DNA of 34,892 nucleotides, taken from Verrucomicrobiia bacterium (lineage in GTDB: Bacteria > Verrucomicrobiota > Verrucomicrobiia > Limisphaerales > UBA8199). Below are positions 23,667 to 33,136 of the stretch, one piece after another. The notes under the pieces were generated by a model, which saw nothing but the letters and a program-made list of their open reading frames with translations, searched no databases and had not been told where the DNA came from. The position numbers and the translations under genes are program-made. Every line of letters begins with the position of its first letter. Within the stretch, counting starts at the first letter, position 1. Where the stretch lies: positions 1-34,892 of the forward strand of contig DASYZB010000018.1 in NCBI GenBank assembly GCA_035946615.1, read 5' to 3'.

Positions 23667-24386
23667 ATGGCCGCAAAAACTCTAACCATTGACGGCAAGC
23701 AGGTCAGCGCCGAGGAGAACGCCACCATCCTCGAAGCGGCCACCGAGGCCGGCATTCAGATACCGACCCTGTGCCATCTCGATGGCGTCTATGATGTGGG
23801 GGCCTGCCGGCTGTGCCTCGTGCAAGTGGCCGGTGTGAACAAACTCCTGCCGGCTTGCACCACGCGCGTCGCTGAAGGCATGGATGTCCAGACCGACAGC
23901 GACCGGCTGCGCAAGTACCGCCGGATGACCCTCGAACTGCTCTTTGCCGAACGCAACCACGTCTGCTCAGTCTGCGTTGCCAACGGCCATTGCGAACTCC
24001 AGACCCTCGCGTACAACCAGGGCATGGACCACGTCCGCTTCGACTACTGCTTCCCCAAATGGAACGTCGATAACACCCACGCGCTCTTTGGAATGGACCA
24101 TAACCGCTGCATCCTCTGCGGGCGTTGCGTGCGCGTCTGCTGGCACATCGAGGGGGCGGGCACCAAAAACGTCTCCGGACGCGGCGCTGCGGCGCGGATC
24201 ATCACCGACCTGAGCCAGCCTTGGGGCAGTTCGGAGACATGCACCAAGTGCGGCAAATGCGTTATGGGCTGCCCCACCGGCGCCCTGTTCTATAAAGGAG
24301 TGACCGTCTCCGAAATGCAACGCGACCGCACGAAATTGGAATTCATCGTCACCGCGCGCGAGAAGAAACAATGGATTTCGGAATAG
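23667..24386 (+). CDS. hoxU: Bidirectional hydrogenase diaphorase subunit HoxU (NuoG-like)
   Basis: A 239-residue iron-sulfur protein that wires HoxF to HoxY. Domain order: plant-type [2Fe-2S] (C36, C47, C50, C64), the His-Cys3 [4Fe-4S] segment (ERNHVCSVCVANGHC with C100, C103, C109), then a two-[4Fe-4S] ferredoxin domain (CILCGRCVRVC from C148, CTKCGKCVMGCP from C192). All ligands expected for this subunit are present, so the electron path is complete. It starts 9 bp after hoxF and its end overlaps the likely hoxY start. Confidence 0.95.
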   Translation: MAAKTLTIDGKQVSAEENATILEAATEAGIQIPTLCHLDGVYDVGACRLCLVQVAGVNKLLPACTTRVAEGMDVQTDSDRLRKYRRMTLELLFAERNHVCSVCVANGHCELQTLAYNQGMDHVRFDYCFPKWNVDNTHALFGMDHNRCILCGRCVRVCWHIEGAGTKNVSGRGAAARIITDLSQPWGSSETCTKCGKCVMGCPTGALFYKGVTVSEMQRDRTKLEFIVTAREKKQWISE

Positions 24387-24964
24387 CCATGCAAGCCAAC
24401 CCATCGAAAAATCCTTCGCCGCGCCCGCGAGTTGCCACCGTTTGGCTGGGCGGCTGTTCCGGTTGCCACATGTCTTTCCTGGACCTGGACGGATTCCTCA
24501 TCGAGCTGGCTGGGAAGATCGACCTTGTTTTCAGCCCGTTGATTGATGTCAAAGAGTATCCGGAAAAGGTCGATCTCTGCCTGGTCGAAGGGGCGGTTTG
24601 CAACGAAGACAATCTCGAAATCATCCGCAAAGTCCGCCAGCGCACGAAGGTCCTCCTGGCCTTTGGGGATTGCGCCGTAACGGGCAATGTCCCGGCCATT
24701 CGCAATCAACTCGGCCTGGGCAATGGCGAGAGCGTCCTGCAGCGGGCCTACGTCGAAGGGGCGCAATCCAATCCCAGCGTTCCCAGGGAACCGGGGATTG
24801 TTCCGGCCCTTCTCGAGCGGGTGATGCCCGTGCGCGAGGTTGTGCACGTGGATTATTTCCTGCCCGGCTGCCCGCCCCCAGCCGAGCGAATCAAAACTCT
24901 GATAGCCCAGGTGCTGAGCGGCCAGGAACCAAAACTCGAAGGCGCGCAATTAAAGTTTGGCTGA
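24371..24964 (+). CDS. hoxY: [NiFe]-hydrogenase small subunit HoxY
   Basis: A 197-residue group 3 hydrogenase small subunit holding the proximal [4Fe-4S] cluster next to the Ni-Fe site. Ligands: C29 and C32 ([16 protein letters not shown]), C101 ([13 protein letters not shown]) and C167 ([13 protein letters not shown]). It lacks the medial/distal cluster domain and Tat signal of uptake hydrogenases, as expected for a cytoplasmic group 3d enzyme. Start at ATG 24371 (overlapping hoxU) or ATG 24389; the latter begins MQANPSK and loses nothing conserved. Confidence 0.95.
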   Translation: MDFGIAMQANPSKNPSPRPRVATVWLGGCSGCHMSFLDLDGFLIELAGKIDLVFSPLIDVKEYPEKVDLCLVEGAVCNEDNLEIIRKVRQRTKVLLAFGDCAVTGNVPAIRNQLGLGNGESVLQRAYVEGAQSNPSVPREPGIVPALLERVMPVREVVHVDYFLPGCPPPAERIKTLIAQVLSGQEPKLEGAQLKFG

Positions 24965-24989
24965 TGACAATTCGAAATCCGAGAGCGAT

Positions 24990-25022
24990 GAATAGCCGCA
25001 AAAGAACGCAAAGAGCGCAAAA
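24990..25022. repeat. CGCAAAR short repeats before hoxH
   Basis: CGCAAAA, CGCAAAG and CGCAAAA begin at 24997, 25007 and 25016, ending directly at the hoxH ATG. Similar CGCAAAG strings are frequent in intergenic DNA of this bacterial group. No normal Shine-Dalgarno site is present, so this A-rich stretch may serve as the leader. Confidence 0.5.
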
Positions 25023-26450
25023 ATGTCTAAACGAATCATTATAGACCCAGTCACCCGCATCGAGGGACATGCTAAAATCAGCATTTTTCTCGATGACGCC
25101 GGCAATGTGGCGGACGCTGAGTTCCACGTCGTTGAATTCCGCGGGTTCGAGAAATTCTGCGAAGGCCGCCCCTTCTTTGAAATGCCCGGCATTACCCCTC
25201 GGATATGCGGCATTTGCCCGGTGAGCCATCTGCTGGCCTCGGCCAAAGCCGGCGACGCAATTATGGCAGTCAACATCCCGCCGGCGGCAGACAAGCTCCG
25301 GCGCTTGATGAACCTGGGCCAGATTATCCAAAGCCACGCCTTGAGCTTTTTCCACTTGAGCGCGCCCGACTTCCTGCTGGGCTGGGATACTGCGCCCGCC
25401 CAACGCAATGTGTTCGGGCTCATCGCGGCGCGGGGCGATTTGGCGCGCTCGGGCATCCGCTTGCGCCAATTCGGCCAGGAGATCATCGAGATACTGGGCG
25501 GCAAAAAAATCCATCCCGCCTGGGCAATCCCCGGCGGCGTGCGCTCGCCCCTCTCCGAAGAAGGCCGCGCCCGGATTCGGGCCTGGTTACCCGAGGCCTA
25601 CGCCACCAGCAACATCGCCTTCGACCTGTTCAAACAAACCCTCGATTCGCATAAGCACGAGGCGCAGATTTTCGGCAATTTCCCATCCCTCTTTATGGGC
25701 CTGGTCGGCCCCGATGGGACCTGGGAACATCACGGCGGCAAGCTCCGCTTCACCGACAGCAGCGGCAGCATCATCGCCGACCAACTCGACCCGCAAAAAT
25801 ACCAGGAATATATCGGGGAAGCCGTCCAACCCAATTCCTACCTTAAATCGCCTTATTACACCCCGCTGGGCTTTCCCGAAGGGATGTACCGCGTAGGGCC
25901 GCTGGCCCGGTTGAATATTGCCCGCCAAATGGGCTCCCCTAAAGCCGATGCCGAGTTGAAGAAATTCAAAAAACTAGGGCGCGGAGCAGTGACCTCCTCG
26001 TTCCTGTATCACTATGCGCGATTGATTGAAATCCTGGCCGCCATCGAGCATGTCGAGGCCGGTCTCGAAGATCCCGATGTGCTCAGTGACGAACTACGCG
26101 CCGACGCCGGCATCAACAGTCTTCGTGGTGTTGGCGTGAGCGAGGCGCCCCGGGGAACCCTTTTCCATGATTACACCGTCGATCGCGAAGGGCTTCTGCG
26201 TAAGGTCAACCTCATCGTGGCAACCGGCCAGAACAACCTGGCCATGAACCGCACCGTGGCCCAGATTGCCCGCCATTATGTGCGCGGCGAAACCATTCCC
26301 GAGCCGGTCCTCAACCGCATCGAGCATGGCATCCGTTGCTACGACCCTTGCCTGAGCTGCTCGACCCATGCTGTTGGCCAAATGCCTCTGCACATCCGCC
26401 TGATCGCTCCCGACGGACATGTCGTGCGCGAGATCACACGAGGTGCTTAG
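25023..26450 (+). CDS. hoxH: [NiFe]-hydrogenase large subunit HoxH (group 3d)
   Basis: A 475-residue catalytic subunit that reversibly splits H2 at Ni-Fe(CN)2CO. Both CxxC motifs are intact: C62 and C65 ([10 protein letters not shown]) and C443 and C446 (DPCLSCSTH). A 26-residue tail follows H449, the normal processing point for the maturation protease encoded next. The [15 protein letters not shown] start is diagnostic. It contrasts with the cysteine-free large subunit of the Ehr complex at 10131-11726. A 58-bp gap with CGCAAAR repeats separates it from hoxY. The hypABCDEF genes needed for cofactor assembly are not in this window. Confidence 0.96.
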   Translation: MSKRIIIDPVTRIEGHAKISIFLDDAGNVADAEFHVVEFRGFEKFCEGRPFFEMPGITPRICGICPVSHLLASAKAGDAIMAVNIPPAADKLRRLMNLGQIIQSHALSFFHLSAPDFLLGWDTAPAQRNVFGLIAARGDLARSGIRLRQFGQEIIEILGGKKIHPAWAIPGGVRSPLSEEGRARIRAWLPEAYATSNIAFDLFKQTLDSHKHEAQIFGNFPSLFMGLVGPDGTWEHHGGKLRFTDSSGSIIADQLDPQKYQEYIGEAVQPNSYLKSPYYTPLGFPEGMYRVGPLARLNIARQMGSPKADAELKKFKKLGRGAVTSSFLYHYARLIEILAAIEHVEAGLEDPDVLSDELRADAGINSLRGVGVSEAPRGTLFHDYTVDREGLLRKVNLIVATGQNNLAMNRTVAQIARHYVRGETIPEPVLNRIEHGIRCYDPCLSCSTHAVGQMPLHIRLIAPDGHVVREITRGA

Positions 26451-26454
26451 TCCC

Positions 26455-27018
26455 ATGTCCTTCAAGCCCGATTGCTCCTCCTCGTTCTCGTTCTCGAAAG
26501 GGCCCCTCCTCATCATAGGCTACGGCAACACCTTGCGCGGCGATGACGGCGTCGGCCCCAAGGTCGCCGAGCGTATCGCGACTCTTTCGCTTCCTGGCGT
26601 GCAGACCCTCTCTTGTGGATTACTCACACCCGAGCTGGCAGACCCCATCGCCCAGGCGCAAGTGGTCGTGTTTGTCGATGCTGCCCTCGACGGCTCTCGT
26701 GAGGTGCAGCTTCGCAAGCTGGCGCCCGCTGCGTCCTCCCAAATCATTGCCCATGCCGCCGAGCCTGGCGTATTGCTGGCGTTGGCCCGCGACATCTTCG
26801 GTCATGCCCCGGATGCCTGGTGGCTTACGATACCAATCAAGAGCACAGCCATCGGCGAAGAATTCTCGCTCATGGCCATGCAAGGCGCCGCGCGCGCTAT
26901 CGACATGATCAAAGACTCCTTCGGTGTTGGACAACACACCCGCGTTGGCAAGCCGGGCCTTAGCCTGCTCAATGAGTGGTGCTGGAAGACCTCGGCTCAT
27001 CCTGGTCCATCCGGGTGA
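26455..27018 (+). CDS. hoxW: Hydrogenase maturation endopeptidase (HoxW/HycI family)
   Basis: A 187-residue protease that removes the C-terminal tail of HoxH after nickel insertion. Seen: LLIIGYGNTLRGDDGVGPKV (residues ~18-37) with the Ni-sensing acidic residues, VVFVDAALD in the next strand, and IIAHAAEPGVLLALARDIFG with the conserved histidine region. ATG 26455 lies 4 bp after the hoxH stop; the frame is open to 26419 inside hoxH but those residues are not family-like. The last ~17 codons overlap the end of the convergent response-regulator gene by 50 bp, so this tail is probably not conserved. Confidence 0.92.
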   Translation: MSFKPDCSSSFSFSKGPLLIIGYGNTLRGDDGVGPKVAERIATLSLPGVQTLSCGLLTPELADPIAQAQVVVFVDAALDGSREVQLRKLAPAASSQIIAHAAEPGVLLALARDIFGHAPDAWWLTIPIKSTAIGEEFSLMAMQGAARAIDMIKDSFGVGQHTRVGKPGLSLLNEWCWKTSAHPGPSG

Positions 27019-27649
27019 ACCGGGCGACAGCCTGGGCGCGCGAGCGGACATGGAGTTTTTCGTACATGCGGCGCACGTAGGTATTGACGGTGGGAATGCT
27101 GATATTGAGGCGCTCGGCAATTTCCTTGTAAAGATAGCCGCGCGCCAGCAGGTCCAGCACCTCCTGTTCGCGGGGAGAAAGCCCCTCGCCTGCCGCAGAG
27201 GAGGCCTGCGTCTGACCAAAGGATTGGACGACTTTGCGTGCGATATTGCTGGTCATGGGCGAACCGCCCCGGTGCACTTCTTCCATGGCTTCGAGCAATT
27301 CCTGCCGGGGAGTTTGCTTGAGCAAGTAGCCGGTGGCGCCGGCGGCCAGGGCGTCATAAATATGATCGGCATCCTCGTAAACCGTTAACATCACGAATTG
27401 GGTTTGGGGCAGGAGCGGTTTAAGCCGTTTCACCGCCTCGACGCCGCTCATGCCCGGCAGATTGATATCCATCAGGACGACGTCGGGTTTCTTTTCCGCC
27501 ATCAGGCCCAAGGCGGCCTCGGCGTCACCCCATTCGCCCGCCACGCGAAAACCGGCTGCTCGCGTAATCCAGCCCGCCAGGATTTTGCGCGCCTGGGCAT
27601 CATCTTCGACAATGGAAACGGCGATAGCCACGGTCCTGTTATACTTCAT
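26969..27649 (-). CDS. NarL/LuxR-family response regulator
   Basis: A 226-residue two-component regulator. Receiver domain: acidic pocket in VSIVEDDAQARKILAGW, phospho-acceptor D61 (VVLMDINLPGMSG), T89 in VMLTVYEDADHI and K111 in GYLLKQTPRQEL. C-terminal LuxR helix-turn-helix: LSPREQEVLDLLARGYLYKE, then ISIPTVNTYVRRMYEKLHVRSR. ATG 27649 overlaps the stop of the kinase gene as ATGA, so kinase and regulator are coupled. It sits tail-to-tail with hoxW. Control of the hox genes is plausible from position but not shown. Confidence 0.92.
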   Translation of the reverse strand: MKYNRTVAIAVSIVEDDAQARKILAGWITRAAGFRVAGEWGDAEAALGLMAEKKPDVVLMDINLPGMSGVEAVKRLKPLLPQTQFVMLTVYEDADHIYDALAAGATGYLLKQTPRQELLEAMEEVHRGGSPMTSNIARKVVQSFGQTQASSAAGEGLSPREQEVLDLLARGYLYKEIAERLNISIPTVNTYVRRMYEKLHVRSRAQAVARFTRMDQDEPRSSSTTH

Positions 27650-30600
27650 ACCGTGGAAAAGGGATGTCGTGAGTTTTGATGACGCCAAACCACGAGCCGG
27701 ACGCGCGTCCCCTCCCCCAGGGCGCTGTCCCATTCGCAACGCCCGCCAATTTCTTCCAAGCGCTTTTGCATGTTCAGAAGGCCGTTGCCGGCGGCCACCC
27801 GCCCCGCCCCAGGGAGCGGCACGGAGTGGGTGGCCACACCATTAAAGCCGCGTCCGTTGTCGCTCAGCAGCAGGACGAATCCCTCGGGTTCCAGTTGGAG
27901 CGAAACGCGGACTTCGGTGGCATTGGCGTGCTTGACGGCATTATTCAGTGCCTCTTTGAAAGCCAGAAAGACATTGTGCCGCACCTCGGAGGTCAGCGCC
28001 CAGGGCGGCAAAAGCAGCGGGACCTCCAGACGGCAGCGCAGGCCCGCGGTGCTGAGAAAATTCTGGGCGAACCGTCCCAGATAAGTGACCAGGCTGTCCA
28101 AGGTGTCGTGCTTGGGGTTGACCGCCCACACGATTTCGTCCATCGCGCGGGTCAGTTCCCGGGCGGTGCTGTAAATTTGGTCGAGATCGGCCGCCTGTTG
28201 GCCGCTTTCAATTTCGCTCCGGACAGACTGGCTGAGCAGGGTAATCCGCGTCAGGCTGGCGCCCAGGTCATCGTGGATGTCTCGCGCGATGCGGGCCCGC
28301 TCGCGCTCCAGGGCCCGCTGGCGTTCCAGTTGCTCGAATTGGCGGCGCAACCGGCGGCGGGTCGCCAAAACAACCAGCGCGCCCACCACCCCCGCACCTG
28401 CAGCGAGCGCGCTCCCTTCGAACCACCAGGTCTGCCAGAAGTAAGGCAGCACCTCGAACGCAACCGACGCGCCGACCGGGTTCCAAATGCCGTCATTATT
28501 GCAGGCAGTCACCCGAAAAACGTATTTGCCCGGGCGCAGGAAACTGTATTCAGCAGAACGCTTCGTGTTGGGAAGTGTCCACTCACTTTCGAGACCATCG
28601 AGGCGATAGCGGAAACGCACTTTATCGGGCGCAACAAAGCTCAATCCGGTGAACTTGAACTCGAAGCTTTTTGAGCCTGGACCAATGCGCAAGGAGCCCT
28701 GTTCCCGGAGCGCCCCCGGCCTCGGGCCCAGAAGACCGACTGCCTGCTGGCCCCTGAACAGGGGAGATTGGCGAGACCCACCGAAAGCCCTGCCATTCCC
28801 AGACGCGGATTTCCCAGCCACCCATTCCTCCAATGGACGGCCATCGACCTGAATGGCCTCAATGTGGACCGGAGGGGGCACGGTATTGGTGGTTACTCCG
28901 GCTGGATCGACCACGGCAAGACCTTTGGCCGTCGGAAACCATAATCGCCCATCGGCGGCTTTGGCAGCCCCGGGTTGAAAGCCGCCCGAGCAAATGGGTG
29001 AGGCCAGTCCCTGGGATTTTCCATAACCGAGGAAGTTGACCAAGCTGCTCGCGCCATCGGCGCACCGATTCAACTCAGCCTTGCTCGCCCGCAAAATCCC
29101 GGCATGCGACCCAATCCAGAGGTTGCCTTCGCCGTCATCGACCAGGTGAGTGACGATGGGGGTGGGCAGGCCCTGGCTGGTGCTGATGATATCAAATCTC
29201 CCATTCTTCAGGCGAGTGATCCCGTTATCTGAGGTTCCCACCCAAAGGGTCCCATCTTCCTCGGGACACAACGAAACGACGAAATCCCCGCTCAGTCCGT
29301 CCTTTTTGCGAATCTGCTTTAACACGCCGTCCTTGAATGAGCCAAGGCCGCCGCCCGACATGCCGAACCAGAGAGTTCCATCAGCCGATTGGGCAATCGC
29401 CCGAACATCGGGCAGGACGAGTTTGTCTTTGCTGGCCGACCAGGTGATTTTACCGTTCTGGTACCGGTACAGCCCCGTGGTCGTTCCAATCCAGATTTCT
29501 CCCTGCCGGCCTTCATACAAAGCGACGACGGGCGCACTGATCCTGGCCAAGTCGCCTTCGGAAACAAGGCGCTCGCCCTCTTTGACAAGCAATCCGCCAC
29601 CGAATGTCCCCACCAGCAATTGCCGTTGTTTTGTCTCGAGGACAGACCAAACAAAAAGATTCGATAACCCGCAACTCTCAGTCCATGTGGTCCATTGGCC
29701 TTGGCCATAATGATACAAACCGGCCCCTTCGGTTCCGATCCAGGCCGAGCCGTCGTCTTCAACTGCAAAGGAAAGCACCGCGCACCCGCGCCAGCCGTCA
29801 GGGGCATTCAGCATTTGGACCTTTTTAGGCCGCAGGCTGTCGAAACCGGCTCCGGTTCCGATCCAGAGATTACCTTCCAAATCCTGGCACAGGGCGCGCA
29901 CCCAATCGTGGGACAACCCGTCGGTGCGGCTAAAATGAATCGGTTCAGCGCCGGCAAACAGCAGATAAAGGCCGTCCCTCAGGGTGCCGGCCAGCAGAGC
30001 GCCCGATTGGGTTTCAAGCAGGCAGGTGATGGAAGCCGCTACTGCCGAACCGCTGGGCATAGCGGCCACCCACCTGCCCTGGCGTAGCTTGCGTATTCGG
30101 CCATTGCCTACCACCCACATCCCTCCATCCGAAGAGGGCAGCACCCGTTCAAAATAAACCGTGGGCTGCGCGTCGGGAAACTGGAAAGGAACGAGTTTGT
30201 CCTGCTCGAGGGTGGCCGCCTGGCCGTTGGAAACGAGCCACAACCGGCCTGAGCGGGAACGAGCCAGAACCGCCTTGCGGCTTGGAGAAGCCCCGCCCGG
30301 AACGCAGAGACCGTAACCATCGCGCGCGCGGAAAAAAGTTCCCGAATCGTTCAGGAGCCAAACATCTCCATGCTCATCGGAGCTGATAGCCTCAATGACT
30401 CCCCCGGGCCAGCCCGAGCCCAGCGCGATGGACTCGAATTGCCCGTTCACCAGCCGCGACAATTGCCCGGTTTCATGTCCAATCCAAAGCGCCCCCCCTG
30501 GGTCCTCATACAGGCTGGTAATCAACCCGTCTTTAAGCGCGCTGGTGTTGCTTGAATCAAACACCGTAAAACGAACCCCGTCGAACCGCACCAGGCCATG

Positions 30601-30858
30601 ATAGGTGCCCAGCCAAAGGTAGCCGTTCCGGGTCTGAAGCAGGGCAGTGACGGTATTTTGCTCCCAACCTTCGCCTGCTGGCCAGATGTCGAAAAGTTGC
30701 TGCTGCAGAGCGACCGCTTCCGCAAAGGCCGGGGACAGCGCGCCCCCGCCAAGGAATAACAGGACAATCGCCCCAAGTGAAATCTCAAGGTTGAATTTCC
30801 AGCGCGCCAACGACGCTAACACATCGTGGATACTGGGGCTTTCAACACGGATTAGCAA
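27646..30858 (-). CDS. Propeller-sensor histidine kinase (Reg_prop, Y_Y_Y, HisKA_3, HATPase)
   Basis: A membrane sensor kinase of up to 1070 residues. A hydrophobic export signal (LGAIVLLFLGGGALSPAFA) leads into ~14 Reg_prop blades (GYLWLGTYHGLVRFDG, GALWIGHETGQLSRL and others) forming periplasmic seven-bladed propellers. Then a Y_Y_Y domain (FRYRLDGLESEW, FRVTACNNDGIWN), one membrane helix (~812-832), the HisKA_3 dimerisation/phosphorylation box ARDIHDDLGASLTR (H862) and HATPase_c (FKEALNNAVKHANATEV, LSDNGRGFN). The TTG at 30858 or a GTG at 30822 could start it; the latter keeps the signal. Such kinases often sense polysaccharide fragments; the ligand here is unknown. Confidence 0.92.
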   Translation of the reverse strand: MLIRVESPSIHDVLASLARWKFNLEISLGAIVLLFLGGGALSPAFAEAVALQQQLFDIWPAGEGWEQNTVTALLQTRNGYLWLGTYHGLVRFDGVRFTVFDSSNTSALKDGLITSLYEDPGGALWIGHETGQLSRLVNGQFESIALGSGWPGGVIEAISSDEHGDVWLLNDSGTFFRARDGYGLCVPGGASPSRKAVLARSRSGRLWLVSNGQAATLEQDKLVPFQFPDAQPTVYFERVLPSSDGGMWVVGNGRIRKLRQGRWVAAMPSGSAVAASITCLLETQSGALLAGTLRDGLYLLFAGAEPIHFSRTDGLSHDWVRALCQDLEGNLWIGTGAGFDSLRPKKVQMLNAPDGWRGCAVLSFAVEDDGSAWIGTEGAGLYHYGQGQWTTWTESCGLSNLFVWSVLETKQRQLLVGTFGGGLLVKEGERLVSEGDLARISAPVVALYEGRQGEIWIGTTTGLYRYQNGKITWSASKDKLVLPDVRAIAQSADGTLWFGMSGGGLGSFKDGVLKQIRKKDGLSGDFVVSLCPEEDGTLWVGTSDNGITRLKNGRFDIISTSQGLPTPIVTHLVDDGEGNLWIGSHAGILRASKAELNRCADGASSLVNFLGYGKSQGLASPICSGGFQPGAAKAADGRLWFPTAKGLAVVDPAGVTTNTVPPPVHIEAIQVDGRPLEEWVAGKSASGNGRAFGGSRQSPLFRGQQAVGLLGPRPGALREQGSLRIGPGSKSFEFKFTGLSFVAPDKVRFRYRLDGLESEWTLPNTKRSAEYSFLRPGKYVFRVTACNNDGIWNPVGASVAFEVLPYFWQTWWFEGSALAAGAGVVGALVVLATRRRLRRQFEQLERQRALERERARIARDIHDDLGASLTRITLLSQSVRSEIESGQQAADLDQIYSTARELTRAMDEIVWAVNPKHDTLDSLVTYLGRFAQNFLSTAGLRCRLEVPLLLPPWALTSEVRHNVFLAFKEALNNAVKHANATEVRVSLQLEPEGFVLLLSDNGRGFNGVATHSVPLPGAGRVAAGNGLLNMQKRLEEIGGRCEWDSALGEGTRVRLVVWRHQNSRHPFSTV

Positions 30859-30959
30859 GATTGACTATGACGATGAAACCAGGGCCACAGGCAAAAGTCG
30901 CCGACTGCCAGCCGGCGGTACGGCCGATTACCAATCGCGCTGCGGTGAGCAAGCAGAAA

Positions 30960-32246
30960 TCAAATCGGCCTGCTGTAGATTCTTCGGAACACCGCCGAGC
31001 TTCGTGCAGCGGCGCGGGTTGGATCGACAAGAGTGATGCCCTCCCGGCCTAAGCGCGCTGTCACAGGAGCGCCTTTGCCCTGCTTGAGGTATTTGAAATT
31101 CAAATCACGCACGACCCGCGCGGCCTGAACGATAGCCACCACAACCCGGGCCTGCTCAGCGGTGGGATATATTGCCTCCAAACTCTCCCGCGACGCTCCG
31201 AAGAATTTCATGCGGCAAATGGCCGCCAGGCCGGCGGTCAGGCTGTCGATGCCATAGCCCACACACCCCGACGAGCCGTCCGGACGCTCCACCCGGCGGA
31301 TGAAGTGAGTGTTGGCGGTTCGACTCCCCCGGCCCTCCGCCCACCAGCGCAGCCCGCGATATTGTTGGTCGCTCTCGAACTTGCCGTGGGCGCCGACGAT
31401 TTCGTGACCCTGGTTGACAGGTCCCTCGAAATCAGGCGGGGTGATCCAGTTATTGTGGAAGGTGAAACTCAGGCCATTATCATAATCGACTCGGACCTGA
31501 ACGGCATCGTAAGCGTCGATCCCCTGGCGCGCCAGTCGTTGCTTTTGGCCCACAGCCGTCAGAGATACCGGCTTGCAGCCGTAGTGATGCTGCACCAAAT
31601 CGGCCCAATGCGAGCCGACGTAGCTAAAGGGGTCGCTGTGCTCGACCCATTTGAATGCGCGCGCGGACAATTCGAGCGGCTCCTCGAGGTAAGCGTTACC
31701 ATAAAGGGGCTTGCCGATTTGGCCCAGAACCTCCGAGCGAATGTGCCGATGGTCGGGGTCAAAGCGTTTGTGCATATCGACCGCCACCAGCCGCTGCTTC
31801 TGACGCGACAACTCGATGAGCCGGTCGGCTTCCGCCATTTCGAGGCACATCGGCTTCTCGGTTATGACATGCGCGCCCGCTTTTAAGGCGTCGAGAATGA
31901 CCGGCGTATGCAGATGATCGGGCGTTGCCACGGCGACCACGTCGATGTTGGGAAAGTCCGCCAGCATCTTCCGCCACGGCTTCTCGCCGAAGTAATCCCT
32001 GGGAAGATGAGCGGTCCAACCCCGAAACTTCGCGCAAGCCCGCTGCGCGGAGCGGCGAGTCTGTGTCGCAATAGCGACAAGCTGGAACTGGATAGGGGCG
32101 AATTCACGCGCCCAGCCGTCGAGACCGATGCGGCTGAGTTGCGGGCTGATGCCGGCGCGCTGGACGCCGGCGTAAGCGCGCAGATGGGCCTCCCCGCCGA
32201 ACATCCCGGCGCCCACCAAACCGATGGTCAGCTCGAATTTCGACAT
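30960..32246 (-). CDS. Gfo/Idh/MocA-family oxidoreductase
   Basis: A 428-residue NAD(P)-dependent dehydrogenase-like protein. N-terminal Rossmann motif (IGLVGAGMFGGEAHLRAY), VVAVATPDHLHTPVILDALK, the EKP catalytic-lysine motif (VITEKPMCLEMAEA), VAVDMHKRFDPDHR and a SHWADLVQHHYG segment with the C-terminal domain histidine. It is longer than the family core because of insertions in both halves, and no Tat signal is present. Probably acts on a sugar or sugar derivative; substrate unknown. Transcribed in the same direction as the kinase, with a 101-bp gap. Not closely similar to the oxidoreductase at 4301-5359. Confidence 0.9.
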   Translation of the reverse strand: MSKFELTIGLVGAGMFGGEAHLRAYAGVQRAGISPQLSRIGLDGWAREFAPIQFQLVAIATQTRRSAQRACAKFRGWTAHLPRDYFGEKPWRKMLADFPNIDVVAVATPDHLHTPVILDALKAGAHVITEKPMCLEMAEADRLIELSRQKQRLVAVDMHKRFDPDHRHIRSEVLGQIGKPLYGNAYLEEPLELSARAFKWVEHSDPFSYVGSHWADLVQHHYGCKPVSLTAVGQKQRLARQGIDAYDAVQVRVDYDNGLSFTFHNNWITPPDFEGPVNQGHEIVGAHGKFESDQQYRGLRWWAEGRGSRTANTHFIRRVERPDGSSGCVGYGIDSLTAGLAAICRMKFFGASRESLEAIYPTAEQARVVVAIVQAARVVRDLNFKYLKQGKGAPVTARLGREGITLVDPTRAAARSSAVFRRIYSRPI

Positions 32247-32440
32247 AAACGACTCTCCCTCTCAGTTGCCCTCAGTATGAAACCGGACATCCACCTGAAC
32301 CTGTATAGAAACGCTGCAAAGCAAACATTGCAATGCCGCACTTGCATATTGTTATCATTTGGTACATTTACTCATCTCTGACTCGACTCATGACCCTGGC
32401 AGGAAAACAGCAAGGACTGGCCCACTTCGCAGAATGAAAA

Positions 32441-32447
32441 AAAGGAG
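32441..32447 (+). promoter_or_regulatory. Strong Shine-Dalgarno site kept before the katG fossil
   Basis: AAAGGAG lies 6 nt before ATG 32454, one of the few near-consensus ribosome sites in the window. It supports the idea that this was the true start of a once functional gene. Confidence 0.6.
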
Positions 32448-32453
32448 AAAATT

Positions 32454-32721
<268 letters not shown>

Positions 32722-32722
32722 C

Positions 32723-33030
32723 TCAGTGCGCCTGCTCCGCCTCAATCCGCTCGCGATAGTACTCGGTCTCGGCGACTATCCCGGGCACGAAGGGTTTGCC
32801 TTCTCTCATTGCTTCGATGGCTTTCCTGTTGGTACGCGCAGGTTCGTAGGCAGGATCGAGTTCGAGCGCGCGGTCCAAAGACGCCAGGGCTTCGGCTTTT
32901 CGACCCAAACCCGCAAGGCACAATGCCAGATTCCCGCCGCAGCGCGTACCGCCGCATCCTTCCAGGCGCAACATTTCTTGTATTTTCTACCGCTGCCGCA
33001 AGGGCATGGACCGTTTCGATCAATGGAACT
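32723..33030 (-). pseudogene. SEC-C zinc-motif/TPR protein with frameshift
   Basis: ATG 33030 starts MSSIDRNGPCPCGSGRKYKK followed by CC, a complete SEC-C metal-binding motif (CxCGSG...CC). Shortly after, the frame becomes non-protein-like. The neighbouring frame gives GGNLALCLAGLGRKAEALAS, LDRALELDPAYEP and a [12 protein letters not shown] end, a tetratricopeptide-type repeat, stopping with TGA at 32723-32725. The two halves are best explained as one ~100-residue protein broken by an indel around 32950-32975. Alternatively they are two independent remnants. Confidence 0.6.
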
Positions 33031-33136
33031 CATCAAGGCCAATGCTGCCGGGCGGGGCCGGCAATTGCAAGGACACCGGAGATGCCGAAGTATTGTCTCT
33101 TCCTGGGGACTTGCAGAAATGGGCTGGTCCACGGTG

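Noticed and set aside
32281-32453. Peroxide-responsive operator before the katG fossil
   Set aside because: The region is AT-rich with some TTGCA repeats, but no clear PerR, Fur or OxyR site could be defined.
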